DNA of 53,770 nucleotides from a virus, in IMG/VR virus record IMGVR_UViG_3300009684_001705, positions 1 to 53,770 of that record; one strand, given 5' to 3'. A program made the translations under genes and the position numbers. How positions within the stretch are numbered: the first letter of the stretch is position 1; every line of letters starts with the position of its first letter. The notes beneath the pieces were generated by a model, which worked only from the letters and a program-made list of their open reading frames with translations, had not been told where the DNA came from and made no database searches. Below, one piece after another: positions 21,267-29,543 of this stretch.

Positions 21267-21485
21267 TTATCTACCGATACGAGTATTGGCTAACTTTGAT
21301 CTGGTATCTTTATCCATAAACGAACGTTTATCCCGAGAATAAGTGTTCAAAATCATTGTACAATAATCTCTAATTGCTTCAATTCGAAGTTCATAATTAT
21401 CTCTCTCGGTGCTCCGTAAATTAGGATCGTTGAGTTTGTGTGCAAGGTCAATCACATTGACCGGCAGCATATGTTCATTCTTCAT
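21267..21485 (-). CDS. Small protein between genes 55 and 47, 72 aa
   Basis: 72 residues from MKNEHMLPVNVIDLA. GAGGT upstream and a short overlap with the end of gene 55 favour this internal start. It is helical and charged (RSTERDNYELRIEAIRDYC). T4 and its relatives have small genes at this place as well, but I cannot assign it to a named one. Confidence 0.65.
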   Translation of the reverse strand: MKNEHMLPVNVIDLAHKLNDPNLRSTERDNYELRIEAIRDYCTMILNTYSRDKRSFMDKDTRSKLANTRIGR

Positions 21486-22035
21486 CACATACCTCTTTAA
21501 TTTCCTCCAATATTGGAGTATCAGTAAATTTTTCAACACCACTTAGTTTACTATTTTTTTTGATGTTAGTCAACTTATTTTCATAGCTACGGACAACTTC
21601 ATCAGAATATTCGTTTGCTTTTAAATGAATATTTTCAGCATCTGTCCAAAGGTTATTCATTAAAAATGCGTTCTCGAAATTTTTATGCTTGATATATGTT
21701 TGTTTCTTTTCTTTATGAATACGGCGAATAAAAGCATTCCATGCTATCTGTGTAAAGTAAGCGAAAGGATTGTTTGTTTTATCAGGATTAAAATTATCAA
21801 CAGCAGCGATACAATCTATGATGCCATCAGAGATCATGTCCTGCTTATATGTATATCCTGAAAAATTAGGTTTCTTTGCTAAATTATTACAAATTAAAAG
21901 AATAGACTGTCCGATATAATTTGTAACCTGTGGCTTGGGTTTATCTTCTCGTTTCGAGATCTCAAGCTTCGTTCTGTGTTCAACCATCGAGGTATAAAGT
22001 GTTTTATTATTAATATAATTCTTTGCTTTCGCCAT
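21475..22035 (-). CDS. gp55: Late-transcription sigma factor gp55
   Basis: 186 residues, as in T4 (185). The central part (YKQDMISDGIIDCIAAVDNF, NPFAYFTQIAWNAFIRRI) is the sigma region 2-like core-binding and -10 melting part. gp55 directs host RNA polymerase to TATAAATA late promoters, and such sites are visible in this window before genes 22, 23 and 13. It lies between uvsW and 47/46 as in other T4-like genomes. AAGGAATTAATT precedes the ATG. Confidence 0.94.
   Translation of the reverse strand: MAKAKNYINNKTLYTSMVEHRTKLEISKREDKPKPQVTNYIGQSILLICNNLAKKPNFSGYTYKQDMISDGIIDCIAAVDNFNPDKTNNPFAYFTQIAWNAFIRRIHKEKKQTYIKHKNFENAFLMNNLWTDAENIHLKANEYSDEVVRSYENKLTNIKKNSKLSGVEKFTDTPILEEIKEVCDEE
21545..21573 (-). 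promoter_or_regulatory. Possible sigma70-type promoter for genes 47/46
   Basis: TTGACT (21573-21568), 17-base spacer, TAAACT (21550-21545) on the minus strand, within the end of gene 55. The -10 box is weak, so confidence is moderate. Confidence 0.5.
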
Positions 22036-22045
22036 AATTAATTCC

Positions 22046-22073
22046 TTGACTTTTTCTGTAGAACGGGTATAAT
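22046..22073 (+). promoter_or_regulatory. Sigma70-type promoter on the opposite strand, antisense to uvsW
   Basis: TTGACT (22046-22051), 16-base spacer, TATAAT (22068-22073) on the plus strand. The element resembles the minus-strand promoter at 5024-5051 (both TTGACTTTTTC ... GGGTATAAT). It lies in the gap between genes 55 and uvsW and points into uvsW from its 3' end. Confidence 0.6.
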
Positions 22074-22100
22074 CACTATGTGGTGTGTGAATGAACAGTA

Positions 22101-23549
22101 CTACTGATTGATTGCTACTTTATAGATCTTGTATGGAAACTTCTCCTCATTATAGATCTTAATGCGCTCCATAAAGTGGAGCAGTGTAAAGTTCTTCTTT
22201 GTTTTCCAAGACATATCATCAGATATGTCATATAAGGTTGACTCTGTCTTTGTCTCTGACCTACGAAGACCACGACCAATAGACTGAAGGTTACGTATAC
22301 GAGACTTAGTCGGTGAAGAAAAGATTACGTTATGAAGATTCTTAATATTGATACCTGTCGAGAACGTGCCATACGAAGCAACGATGATAGCATCAGATTG
22401 AGTTTCCACAATCTTTCTGATCTCTTCTCTTTCATCAGCGTCAACAGATCCAGAAACATAATGCACCGGACGATCTCCAGCTTCTTTTTTAAGAGTTTCA
22501 AATAGACCCTTACCATGTTTATCAACGAACTGGAACAGCAACAGAGTGTTTCCTTCAAGAGATAATGCGAGATTACGAACGAAACGATTACGTGCCTCGA
22601 GTCGAACGATATAATCCATTTCTCCCTGATAATTCATCTTAGAAACGAGCTGACGAATTTCATCGGAGTATGACAGAACGATTGCTTTGATTTTAAAATC
22701 CGCAGCATACTTATTTTCGATAAGCTCGGAAGTAGTAGTGACAACACGAACAGTGCCGAATAGCCCTTCAAGTACGAGCTTATTAGTCGAAGTACCATCA
22801 AGAGTTCCGGTAAATCCGAAACGATACTTACATTTATCTAACTTAGTCATGATAGTTATAAGAGACTTTGCCTTAAATAAATGCGCCTCGTCGCCTATTA
22901 CCACATCAAACTGTTCGAAATATTTTTTATCCATTTTATATATGGACTGCCATGTGGAAATTGTGATAGGTTTATTCGTTTGTTTATCTTGCCCTGCATA
23001 TATTCTGTGAACGAACTTATCAGATTCAAAACCATAGTCGGCAAAATCAGAAGCAAGCTGACTAACCAAAGAAGTAGTTGGGACAATAATAAGAGTACGA
23101 GCACTATAATACCTCATTAATAGATAGATAATAAAAGATTTGCCTGATGAAGTTGGGGAAAGTAAAAGAGCTCTACGTTCACGAACAGCATGGACAAAAG
23201 CTTCCATCTGGTAGTCACGTGGCTTCATAGTTGGTGCAAGCTTATCAACGAAATCTTTTGCCTCTTTAAGCGAAAACTCGTCCGAACTAAGGTCATTAGT
23301 ATAATCAACAACATAGTTTCTTGAACGACAAAACTCTTCAACATAAGAGTTTAGGCCACCATAAAGGGTGCATGATAAAAGATTAAATAGACGAATTTTA
23401 CCGTCCCAAACTTTATTTTGAAACGCTGGCATAAACTTTGCGCCAGGAACATCGAAAGTGAAGTACTCATTAAGCTCATATGCGATTGCTGGATCGCAAT
23501 GAATTTTATTATATACTTCGTTTAATTTTTCAATATTAACAGTATCCAT
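22101..23549 (-). CDS. uvsW: UvsW RNA-DNA and recombination helicase
   Basis: 482 residues, superfamily 2 helicase. The N-terminal domain is followed by KPRDYQMEAF (Q-like motif), Walker A SPTSSGKS, VVIGDEAHLF (motif II), FGFTGTLDGT (motif III) and QSIGRGLRRS (motif VI). In T4 UvsW remodels recombination intermediates and removes R-loops, switching replication from origins to recombination. Order uvsY-uvsW-55-47-46 is conserved in T4-like aquatic phages. Confidence 0.96.
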   Translation of the reverse strand: MDTVNIEKLNEVYNKIHCDPAIAYELNEYFTFDVPGAKFMPAFQNKVWDGKIRLFNLLSCTLYGGLNSYVEEFCRSRNYVVDYTNDLSSDEFSLKEAKDFVDKLAPTMKPRDYQMEAFVHAVRERRALLLSPTSSGKSFIIYLLMRYYSARTLIIVPTTSLVSQLASDFADYGFESDKFVHRIYAGQDKQTNKPITISTWQSIYKMDKKYFEQFDVVIGDEAHLFKAKSLITIMTKLDKCKYRFGFTGTLDGTSTNKLVLEGLFGTVRVVTTTSELIENKYAADFKIKAIVLSYSDEIRQLVSKMNYQGEMDYIVRLEARNRFVRNLALSLEGNTLLLFQFVDKHGKGLFETLKKEAGDRPVHYVSGSVDADEREEIRKIVETQSDAIIVASYGTFSTGINIKNLHNVIFSSPTKSRIRNLQSIGRGLRRSETKTESTLYDISDDMSWKTKKNFTLLHFMERIKIYNEEKFPYKIYKVAINQ

Positions 23550-24106
23550 TATGCTCTCATTTTACAATTATCAAAGTGCCATCTTAACATACTAGAACCT
23601 TTTCCAATTTTATTGCAATGTGGACATGTTCTTTCTATAGAAGCAATGTTTTTTAATAATGGATTAGGTAAACCTTTATTCCATGCTTTTTGTTTGCCTT
23701 TTAAACCCTTATTCCAAGGATTTTTCTCTTTCATTCTTTCTGAATGTTTTAAAGCTGCATTTTTTTGTTTTTCTGTTCTTTTTTCTCCTTTTAATAAATT
23801 AGTAGGAGAAACTTTACCAGTTCTAATTGGAGGAGATCCACCTCCAATTGTAGAATTATAACACATAGGATTTTTAATCATTTCTATACTAACAAGTTTA
23901 GATTCAAATATCAAAGCTTCTGATCTATCGTTAAAAAATGATATTATTTCTTTTTTAAAATTTTCTATTCCATATTTTTTAATGGCGTTTTTCAAACCAT
24001 TACCCGAACCTAAGTAACCGTCTTCTAAATTTTCTGTAGAATGGACACCATAATAATATTTGTTATTTTTAATATTTGTTGTTTTATAGATTATATGAAA
24101 AATCAT
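23549..24106 (-). CDS. GIY-YIG homing endonuclease (free-standing)
   Basis: 185 residues. FHIIYKTTNIKNNKYYYGVH is the GIY-YIG motif region, with a conserved Arg/Glu helix (SEALIFESKLVS). NUMOD3-like basic repeats (NPWNKGLKGKQKAWNKGL) and a CPHCNK...H...C zinc finger at the C-terminus bind DNA. It is wedged between uvsY and uvsW, overlapping the uvsW start, a typical position for a mobile endonuclease that invades conserved phage genes. Its start region lies in the loop of a 9-bp inverted repeat. Confidence 0.9.
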   Translation of the reverse strand: MIFHIIYKTTNIKNNKYYYGVHSTENLEDGYLGSGNGLKNAIKKYGIENFKKEIISFFNDRSEALIFESKLVSIEMIKNPMCYNSTIGGGSPPIRTGKVSPTNLLKGEKRTEKQKNAALKHSERMKEKNPWNKGLKGKQKAWNKGLPNPLLKNIASIERTCPHCNKIGKGSSMLRWHFDNCKMRA

Positions 24107-24127
24107 AGAAATTCCTCCATAATCTAT
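24086..24127 (-). promoter_or_regulatory. 9-bp inverted repeat around the endonuclease start
   Basis: ATAGATTAT (24127-24119) and ATAATCTAT (24094-24086) on the minus strand are perfect complements. The GGAGGAA ribosome binding site and the ATG of the GIY-YIG gene lie in the loop between them. It could modulate translation of this endonuclease. Confidence 0.5.
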
Positions 24128-24141
24128 TTAGGTAAAAGCTG

Positions 24142-24576
24142 CTATTGACCATTAATAAATTTTTGAAAGTCGATAGCTGCTTTAATATTGAATCCACGAT
24201 TAACTAATGATTTGATAATTGATTCGATAAAATCGATTTTTTCGTTCTGAATACCAATTTTAAGAGACAATTTAACAATATCTCGATCGGCGTCCATGTA
24301 CATTGGAATATCAGACTTTAGGATTAATCCTTTGGCGGGCATTACCCAACCTTTTTCTTTGGTCTCTTCGTTAGGACCCTGAGTATAAAACTCATATTTG
24401 TCTAACTTTAACTGTTTCATTTCAGCATCGTATTGACGAAGAAGAAGTCTTTCACCAATATACATTTGATAATATTTGTGATGAAGCTTTGGTATTTTAA
24501 GAACTTCATCACCAAGCTCAGTACGGTCGATATCCGAATCTTCTTTCCACTGTGTAAAAATATCTTCTATCTTCAT
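24142..24576 (-). CDS. uvsY: UvsY recombination mediator
   Basis: 144 residues from MKIEDIFTQWKEDSDIDRTE; the second ATG of an ATGATG doublet has the better spacing to AAGGAG. IDRTELGDEVLKIPKLHHKY and the C-terminal IKSLVNRGFNIKAAIDFQKF resemble T4 UvsY (SRGFAIKHIQDMRAFEAG). UvsY loads the UvsX recombinase on gp32-coated single-stranded DNA. A sigma70-type promoter lies just upstream. Confidence 0.88.
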   Translation of the reverse strand: MKIEDIFTQWKEDSDIDRTELGDEVLKIPKLHHKYYQMYIGERLLLRQYDAEMKQLKLDKYEFYTQGPNEETKEKGWVMPAKGLILKSDIPMYMDADRDIVKLSLKIGIQNEKIDFIESIIKSLVNRGFNIKAAIDFQKFINGQ

Positions 24577-24604
24577 CATCTCTCCTTCAAAAATATTATA
24601 TTAT

Positions 24605-24633
24605 ATAATACTATACTTTTAGGAAAAAGTCAA
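24605..24633 (-). promoter_or_regulatory. Sigma70-type promoter of uvsY
   Basis: TTGACT (24633-24628), 17-base spacer, TATTAT (24610-24605) on the minus strand, about 30 bases upstream of the uvsY start. The -35 box overlaps the end of the structural gene before it. Confidence 0.75.
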
Positions 24634-25154
24634 GGAATTTTATTAATGTCATAGTAAGTATATTTGAAAACTGCAGAAGCTTCGATATAATTGACGTCTG
24701 AATCGATAGTGTTGAAGTTGGCACCAGTCAGGCTTACTGGGAATGCATCGACATAAACAATTTCATAATTTGCTTGTTTAGTACTTGTCAAAACGATCAG
24801 CGATATATCAGAATAGATACCATCTCCAGATGCAATTGGTTTATTTTCGATAGTTTTGTATTGATCAAAATTTTGTGGTTTACCAAGAGACTTGAGCCAA
24901 TTATGAATTTCTAGATAATTTTGAAGCGCCTCATCAACCTTAAAGGTTATGCTAAGAGTTCCATAATTAATATGTTCGCCTGGATATGGAATTTTGACAA
25001 AAGGATTTGGAGATGTTGCTTCTTGAAGCGTAATGTCTGCGATGTTAACTTTCTGAATAAAAAAGTTAACATGAGGCGCTTTCTTAATTTGAAAACGAAA
25101 ATTAAGTGGTGATAAAAAGTTTTTATTACTAGGTGTATTATCAATAGCTGACAT
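24630..25154 (-). CDS. Tail-tube-like virion structural protein, 174 aa
   Basis: 174 residues from MSAIDNTPSNKNFL. FLSPLNFRFQIKKAPHVN, KIPYPGEHINYGTLSITFKV and EASAVFKYTYYDI give an all-beta layout like phage tail tube proteins such as gp19, whose KSHISYFGRKI-type strand occupies the same place. In related phages a structural gene often separates gene 23 from uvsY. It may be a tube-initiator, tube-cap or gp3-like protein; I cannot choose. The start at the internal ATG avoids a non-homologous leader. Confidence 0.7.
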   Translation of the reverse strand: MSAIDNTPSNKNFLSPLNFRFQIKKAPHVNFFIQKVNIADITLQEATSPNPFVKIPYPGEHINYGTLSITFKVDEALQNYLEIHNWLKSLGKPQNFDQYKTIENKPIASGDGIYSDISLIVLTSTKQANYEIVYVDAFPVSLTGANFNTIDSDVNYIEASAVFKYTYYDINKIP

Positions 25155-25255
25155 CAATATTTTCCTTATTATATGTACCATCTGTTTTTTTAAAGATGAT
25201 AGTTTGAGAGTAAACAGATGTTATCATTATTAGGAGTGCAAATAATATTTTAATA

Positions 25256-25669
25256 TTAAAAATCTCTAGATTTTTTTAATTCGTCTGGATCTTTTATTTT
25301 GGCATTTTCAAGATCATCATGACTAAGAGTATGTGTTTTTATTGTTTTAGCGCCAGCCCAATGTTGTTTTGCTACTCTATGCGAACCATCTATTATCCAA
25401 CCGTCTGGGTGTAACATTACCGGATGTTGCGTATCGGCTTTCATTGTTCTTTCTTTAAAAGAATCGCTGGGGTTTTTTAAATTATCAGCAAAATTACCTT
25501 CTTTTGTACCTAAATCAGAATTGTTACTTATAACTTGGTGAATTGGCGTGTCATCTGGTTTTCTTTTTGAAACAGTTTGAACTAATTTATTAATACTATA
25601 ATGATTATCACCATCGCTATATGTGCCTGGTACAAATGTTTCTTTTATAAATTGTTTAAAGTTTTTCAT
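25256..25669 (-). CDS. ParB/Srx-like fold protein, 137 aa
   Basis: 137 residues from MKNFKQFIKETF, with GGGGGT five bases upstream. The core HPVMLHPDGWIIDGSHRVAK then HWAGAKTIKTHTLSHDDL matches the ParB N-terminal/sulfiredoxin-like fold (xxDGxHRxxA), used by partition proteins, nucleases and some nucleotidyl-hydrolysing enzymes. It has its own late promoter and follows the capsid gene terminator, so it is expressed late. The MKNFKQFI start resembles N-termini of other late genes here. Role unknown, possibly DNA- or capsid-associated. Confidence 0.68.
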   Translation of the reverse strand: MKNFKQFIKETFVPGTYSDGDNHYSINKLVQTVSKRKPDDTPIHQVISNNSDLGTKEGNFADNLKNPSDSFKERTMKADTQHPVMLHPDGWIIDGSHRVAKQHWAGAKTIKTHTLSHDDLENAKIKDPDELKKSRDF

Positions 25670-25691
25670 TTTTACCCCCATCAATTACAAC

Positions 25692-25699
25692 TATTTATA
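25692..25699 (-). promoter_or_regulatory. T4-type late promoter TATAAATA
   Basis: Exact TATAAATA on the minus strand, 23 bases upstream of the ParB-like gene start and directly behind the gene 23 terminator. Confidence 0.8.
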
Positions 25700-25702
25700 T
25701 GT

Positions 25703-25731
25703 GAAAAAAGGAGAGCCGAAGCTCTCCTTTT
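25703..25731 (-). terminator. Terminator after capsid gene 23
   Basis: On the minus strand AAAGGAGAGC and GCTCTCCTTT pair perfectly around a stable TTCG tetraloop and are followed by a T-run. It ends the abundant capsid transcript. Confidence 0.92.
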
Positions 25732-25796
25732 AAAGTTTGCGGCTTGAAACCGTCTTAAAATATCTTGCCTTCATTGAGCAAGTTTAATACTATAGA

Positions 25797-25825
25797 ACTT
25801 TTTTAGTAAATAATACTAAAAAAGT
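25797..25825. repeat. 12-bp inverted repeat just after gene 23
   Basis: ACTTTTTTAGTA at 25797-25808 and its exact reverse complement at 25814-25825 with a 5-base loop. It lies eight bases past the gene 23 stop and about 65 bases before the real terminator. No U-run follows it. It may protect the capsid mRNA 3' end. Confidence 0.6.
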
Positions 25826-25832
25826 ATAGTGA

Positions 25833-27239
25833 CTACATAAGATTATTGACGATAATACGACGATAATAAACGTTAGTCGAGATAGCAAGAGCGCCTGAGC
25901 CCTTTGTTAGACCCTGTGCGAATGGGTTCGCGACAACGCCGTAACGAGTCTTGAAACCAATCTTAGGCTGGAAAGTTGACTGATCAACTGCACGTACCAT
26001 CTGTAGAGGAACGTATGGGCAATAGAATAGACCAGCGTCGAACGCTGACGAACCCTTATAACCAACAGTTAGATAGTTACCACCAAGTGCGTATGGATCA
26101 ATGTAAACCTTGAGGCGACCGTTAAGAACACCAGCGAAAGTATTACCAGTATCATCTACATCGAGCTTGTTGCTGTTAAGAGCAGGAGCGTAGTCAAGAA
26201 CACCGGCCATCTGAAGTGCAGACGCGACGTCTGAAGAACAGATAACGATGTTACCCTTGCCACGACGAGTCTGACGAGCAATAGCATTAGCTTCACGTTC
26301 AAGCTGGAACATAAGACCCTTAAACTTTTCAACTGACCAACGACCGTTTGAGTCAGTGTCAAGATCGAAAACACCAGCAGTCGTAGTATTGTCAGCAGCA
26401 CCAGCAACAGCTGTGATGTTGATAGTACGAACGATTTCACGATTGATTTCCGAAAGGATTTCAGCCGAAAGGATGTTTGCAAGTTCAGTTTCAGCATCAA
26501 GACCGTGAATAGCCTTAAGGTCCTGTGCAAGTTCCATAGTGTACTCGGCCTTTAGAGCACGAGTGTTAGCAGATACAGTAACCTTTTCAATCGAGAAGGC
26601 CATCTGTGGGAATACGTTACCGGAGTCAACACCAAGTGATTCGCCAGCAGCTGTAGTCATACCACCACCAGTGTTATAGGTGTTGGTTGCAGTTAGAGGG
26701 CTAGTGTTGGTTGCGCCTGGGATAGTACCCTTGAAACCAAGACCAAAGTTATTGCTATTAACGCCAGTTAGACCACCAGCACCAGTGAAGGCAGTGTTAA
26801 CTTCATTGTAGAAAGTTTCGTTGTCCTGAACAGAACCGTTCGAGAAAGTAGTGTTTGAACCAGACTGGTTAGAATAACGCGAACGCATCGCGAAAATAAG
26901 ACCAGTTGGGCCAGTCATTGGCTGAACGCCGCAAATGTCATAAGCAATGAGGTTAGGCATTGCACGACGTACTAGAGAGATAAGAACTGGATCGAAAGTA
27001 TCGATACCACCAGAACCAGCAGTAGACGAAGAACCGCCCATTGCGTTGACTGGGAGACCAGATGATGTTTCTGTAAGAGTTTGATAAGAACCATGAGCAG
27101 ATGACTCGATAAGAGCTCTCTCAGTGTTCTCAAGCATGATTGCGGTTACGGAACGGCGATGCTGATCCTTGATGATGCCAAGAGCGGCGTGATCGAGCAC
27201 AGGTGCCCACTTGTTTTGAATTGCCTCAGCTAGATACAT
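25833..27239 (-). CDS. gp23: Major capsid protein gp23
   Basis: 468 residues, HK97-fold capsid protein of T4 type. Segments PNLIAYDICGVQPMTGPTGL, AEYTMELAQDLKAIHGLDAE and the C-terminal GFKTRYGVVANPFA are diagnostic for gp23. The N-terminal about 65 residues form the delta region removed by protease gp21 during maturation. A late promoter stands 40 bases upstream and a strong terminator follows. Shorter than T4 gp23 (521), like many aquatic T4-like phages. Confidence 0.97.
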   Translation of the reverse strand: MYLAEAIQNKWAPVLDHAALGIIKDQHRRSVTAIMLENTERALIESSAHGSYQTLTETSSGLPVNAMGGSSSTAGSGGIDTFDPVLISLVRRAMPNLIAYDICGVQPMTGPTGLIFAMRSRYSNQSGSNTTFSNGSVQDNETFYNEVNTAFTGAGGLTGVNSNNFGLGFKGTIPGATNTSPLTATNTYNTGGGMTTAAGESLGVDSGNVFPQMAFSIEKVTVSANTRALKAEYTMELAQDLKAIHGLDAETELANILSAEILSEINREIVRTINITAVAGAADNTTTAGVFDLDTDSNGRWSVEKFKGLMFQLEREANAIARQTRRGKGNIVICSSDVASALQMAGVLDYAPALNSNKLDVDDTGNTFAGVLNGRLKVYIDPYALGGNYLTVGYKGSSAFDAGLFYCPYVPLQMVRAVDQSTFQPKIGFKTRYGVVANPFAQGLTKGSGALAISTNVYYRRIIVNNLM

Positions 27240-27276
27240 TTAATTTCCTTTCGGTGTAATAAGATATTGTTCAATT

Positions 27277-27284
27277 TATTTATA
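27277..27284 (-). promoter_or_regulatory. T4-type late promoter of gene 23
   Basis: Exact TATAAATA on the minus strand in the gap between genes 22 and 23, about 38 bases before the gp23 start; an AAAGGAAA binding site follows. Confidence 0.85.
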
Positions 27285-27289
27285 TAAGA

Positions 27290-28822
27290 TTAGTTCTTAA
27301 CTGTTTTCGAAATTGCTTGAACGTAACGATTTACATTTGGATCGACATATTTTGAACCAGTTGATTCATATAAATCGCCTTCGAACGTTTCTTCTTCAAT
27401 GTTTGAAGAATAGGTAGTCTCTGTACGGAAATAATTTTCCTTGATGATCATAACCTTACGTGCATAAGTTTCTAAATCGCCGTCAAATTCAATACCTTCA
27501 ACAAGAGCGTTGAATTTATCCTGCTGTGTTAGTGCAAGGTCAGAAGCGATTTCTTCAAGGATTTCTTCTTTCTTTGTTTCAAGAAGATATCCCTTAAGCT
27601 CTGTATTTTCTGTGATGGAATCATCAAGTCTATCTTCAAGAGCATTTACCTTATCGGCAAGAGCTTCGAGAACGTCTACCTGTTCCTGTGGTACAGAAAT
27701 ATAATGTTCAGCGAATAAATTCTTAAGACCTTCCATGAACTCTTCGGCAAGTTCATTACGGAGTGTTGATTCGATCGCTACTTCGTTCTCTTCCATCCAC
27801 TGTTCAACAACGTAGTCAAGGTACGAGTCAAGCTTAGTTGTTATACTTTCATTGAAGTTTTCTAGTTCTTCGCTGATTGCATCTTCATATTCTTCTTCAA
27901 GACGAGCCATTTCGGCGATCAAACGAGCGTTGATTGCAGCTTCAAAAAGAGTTGATGCTTTTTCCTTGAAATCTTCTGATAGTTCTTCACCAGCGAACAT
28001 TTCTTCAACGTCTTCCTTGACGTTAAGCTTTGGCATTGCATCTCTAGTTTTTGGACCAGTAGTTTTAGAAGCGTGTGATGGGCTCATGTCGATTGAAGAC
28101 TGATTTGAACCTGACTTATCGCCAACACCGTAGTTTTTACCTGGACCAAACTGACCCATTACCTGATTAAAAAAATTAACCATGTCGCTTTTTTCCATAG
28201 AATTCATAGTATGCATCATACGAGACATCATACCAATCTTTGAATTATCTAGCGACTTAGGGTCTGAAATTTTTCTTGCACCTGGCTTAAGCGAAGAAGA
28301 AGCCATAGTGTCTTCTTCAAGATCATATTCTTCAGCGTTGAAACGATTACCAACCGCATTAGTCATTTTATCAAAAGCCTTTGCTCCGTACTTTTTACCA
28401 AAACGTTCTTTTGATTTTGCAAATTTATTGAAATTCTTTTCGGCATTTTCTTCATCACCAGCATTTTCGGCATCGATGCCCTTAGCGGCACGGCCAAAGA
28501 TTGTTTTACCAGCCTTTGATTTAGAAACCTCGTCGAGTTCATATTCTTCTTCATAATTTTCTTCTTTTAACATACTTCTAACATGTTCAGCCGCATCTTC
28601 AACAGAATTGTGATGTCTAATTGTTGGGCTGCCCAAACCAGAAATAACATCTTCATCTGATGTTTTTATTTTTCCATTACCCATATCGTGGATTTTAACG
28701 CCATATTCATCATTACCTCTACGACGATGAACATAAGCACCAGTAGATTTAAGACCCGAAAGTTTTGCAATTTGTTTTGCAAGTTGTGCACTTTCAGTCA
28801 GTTCGTTGTAATTATCGGCCAT
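27290..28822 (-). CDS. gp22: Prohead scaffold protein gp22, extended
   Basis: 510 residues, very acidic and helical. The C-terminal half (from about 265, EEMFAGEELSEDFKEKASTL through VDVLEALADKVNALEDRLDD) has the coiled-coil scaffold character of gp22, the main core protein cleaved by gp21 during head maturation. T4 gp22 has 269 residues; the extra about 250 N-terminal residues (with GNDEYGVKIHDM and Lys-rich segments) are unusual and may combine another core protein. Position between 21 and 23 supports the call. Confidence 0.9.
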   Translation of the reverse strand: MADNYNELTESAQLAKQIAKLSGLKSTGAYVHRRRGNDEYGVKIHDMGNGKIKTSDEDVISGLGSPTIRHHNSVEDAAEHVRSMLKEENYEEEYELDEVSKSKAGKTIFGRAAKGIDAENAGDEENAEKNFNKFAKSKERFGKKYGAKAFDKMTNAVGNRFNAEEYDLEEDTMASSSLKPGARKISDPKSLDNSKIGMMSRMMHTMNSMEKSDMVNFFNQVMGQFGPGKNYGVGDKSGSNQSSIDMSPSHASKTTGPKTRDAMPKLNVKEDVEEMFAGEELSEDFKEKASTLFEAAINARLIAEMARLEEEYEDAISEELENFNESITTKLDSYLDYVVEQWMEENEVAIESTLRNELAEEFMEGLKNLFAEHYISVPQEQVDVLEALADKVNALEDRLDDSITENTELKGYLLETKKEEILEEIASDLALTQQDKFNALVEGIEFDGDLETYARKVMIIKENYFRTETTYSSNIEEETFEGDLYESTGSKYVDPNVNRYVQAISKTVKN

Positions 28823-28853
28823 TAGAAATGTCTCCTTTAATAGAATTTTAAAT

Positions 28854-28861
28854 TATTTATA
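28854..28861 (-). promoter_or_regulatory. T4-type late promoter of gene 22
   Basis: Exact TATAAATA on the minus strand at the very end of gene 21, about 32 bases before the gp22 start, with AAAGGAGA following. Confidence 0.82.
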
Positions 28862-29534
28862 TAATGCGTGTGTTTACTGTTAATGAAGCCATATAGTCTT
28901 CAAAAATTGTTAGTCGCTGTTCTTCTAATTGAGAATGTGACATTTTTCTAACAGCTTTTTTAATACCTTCGGCCTTTTCTTCGAGCCAAGTATCTTTGAT
29001 TGGATCATAAATCCATTCAACGCCTTCCATAATACCTTCGACGAAAGCATGTGGAGCCGATGGGTCATGAACAATATCCGCTGCTGTTGCAAGACGATAG
29101 TCGCCCTGAACTTCCATAATTCCATCTTTACCTGGCTTGAGCGAACCCATACCACGTGAAGAAACACCAATTTTACCACCAGACTTTAAAATACCTTTGG
29201 CAATATTTCCCATTGGAGTATCAGTAAGTTTCGCCTTACCAATATAATTACGACCGTCTTTTTTAAGATCGATAATAATATGAGAAACACGATCAAGATT
29301 AATTGATGGACCTGTAGGATGACCAAGTTCACCAAAAGCACGTGAATGCTTTACCATATCTTTCATATAACGTTCTACTTCTTTATCCAAAACATCAATT
29401 GGATAAATTCGACCATTACGGTTTTTCATATTGCCCTGAAGAAAGATACCATGAATGTAGTGTTCCTTTTCACCGCTTTCTTTAGCTTCTGAAAGGTATT
29501 CTACCTGTTCATTCATTTCGGTAATAAGCTTCAT
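28857..29534 (-). CDS. gp21: Prohead core protease gp21
   Basis: 225 residues, U9/gp21-type serine protease. Catalytic His in FGELGHP, Ser in IGVSSRGMGS; GIFLQGNMKNRNGRIYP is also typical. It assembles in the prohead core, activates itself and cuts gp23, gp22 and other head proteins at I/LxE sites. AAGGA upstream of the ATG. Confidence 0.96.
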   Translation of the reverse strand: MKLITEMNEQVEYLSEAKESGEKEHYIHGIFLQGNMKNRNGRIYPIDVLDKEVERYMKDMVKHSRAFGELGHPTGPSINLDRVSHIIIDLKKDGRNYIGKAKLTDTPMGNIAKGILKSGGKIGVSSRGMGSLKPGKDGIMEVQGDYRLATAADIVHDPSAPHAFVEGIMEGVEWIYDPIKDTWLEEKAEGIKKAVRKMSHSQLEEQRLTIFEDYMASLTVNTRII

Positions 29535-29543
29535 TTTAGTTCC

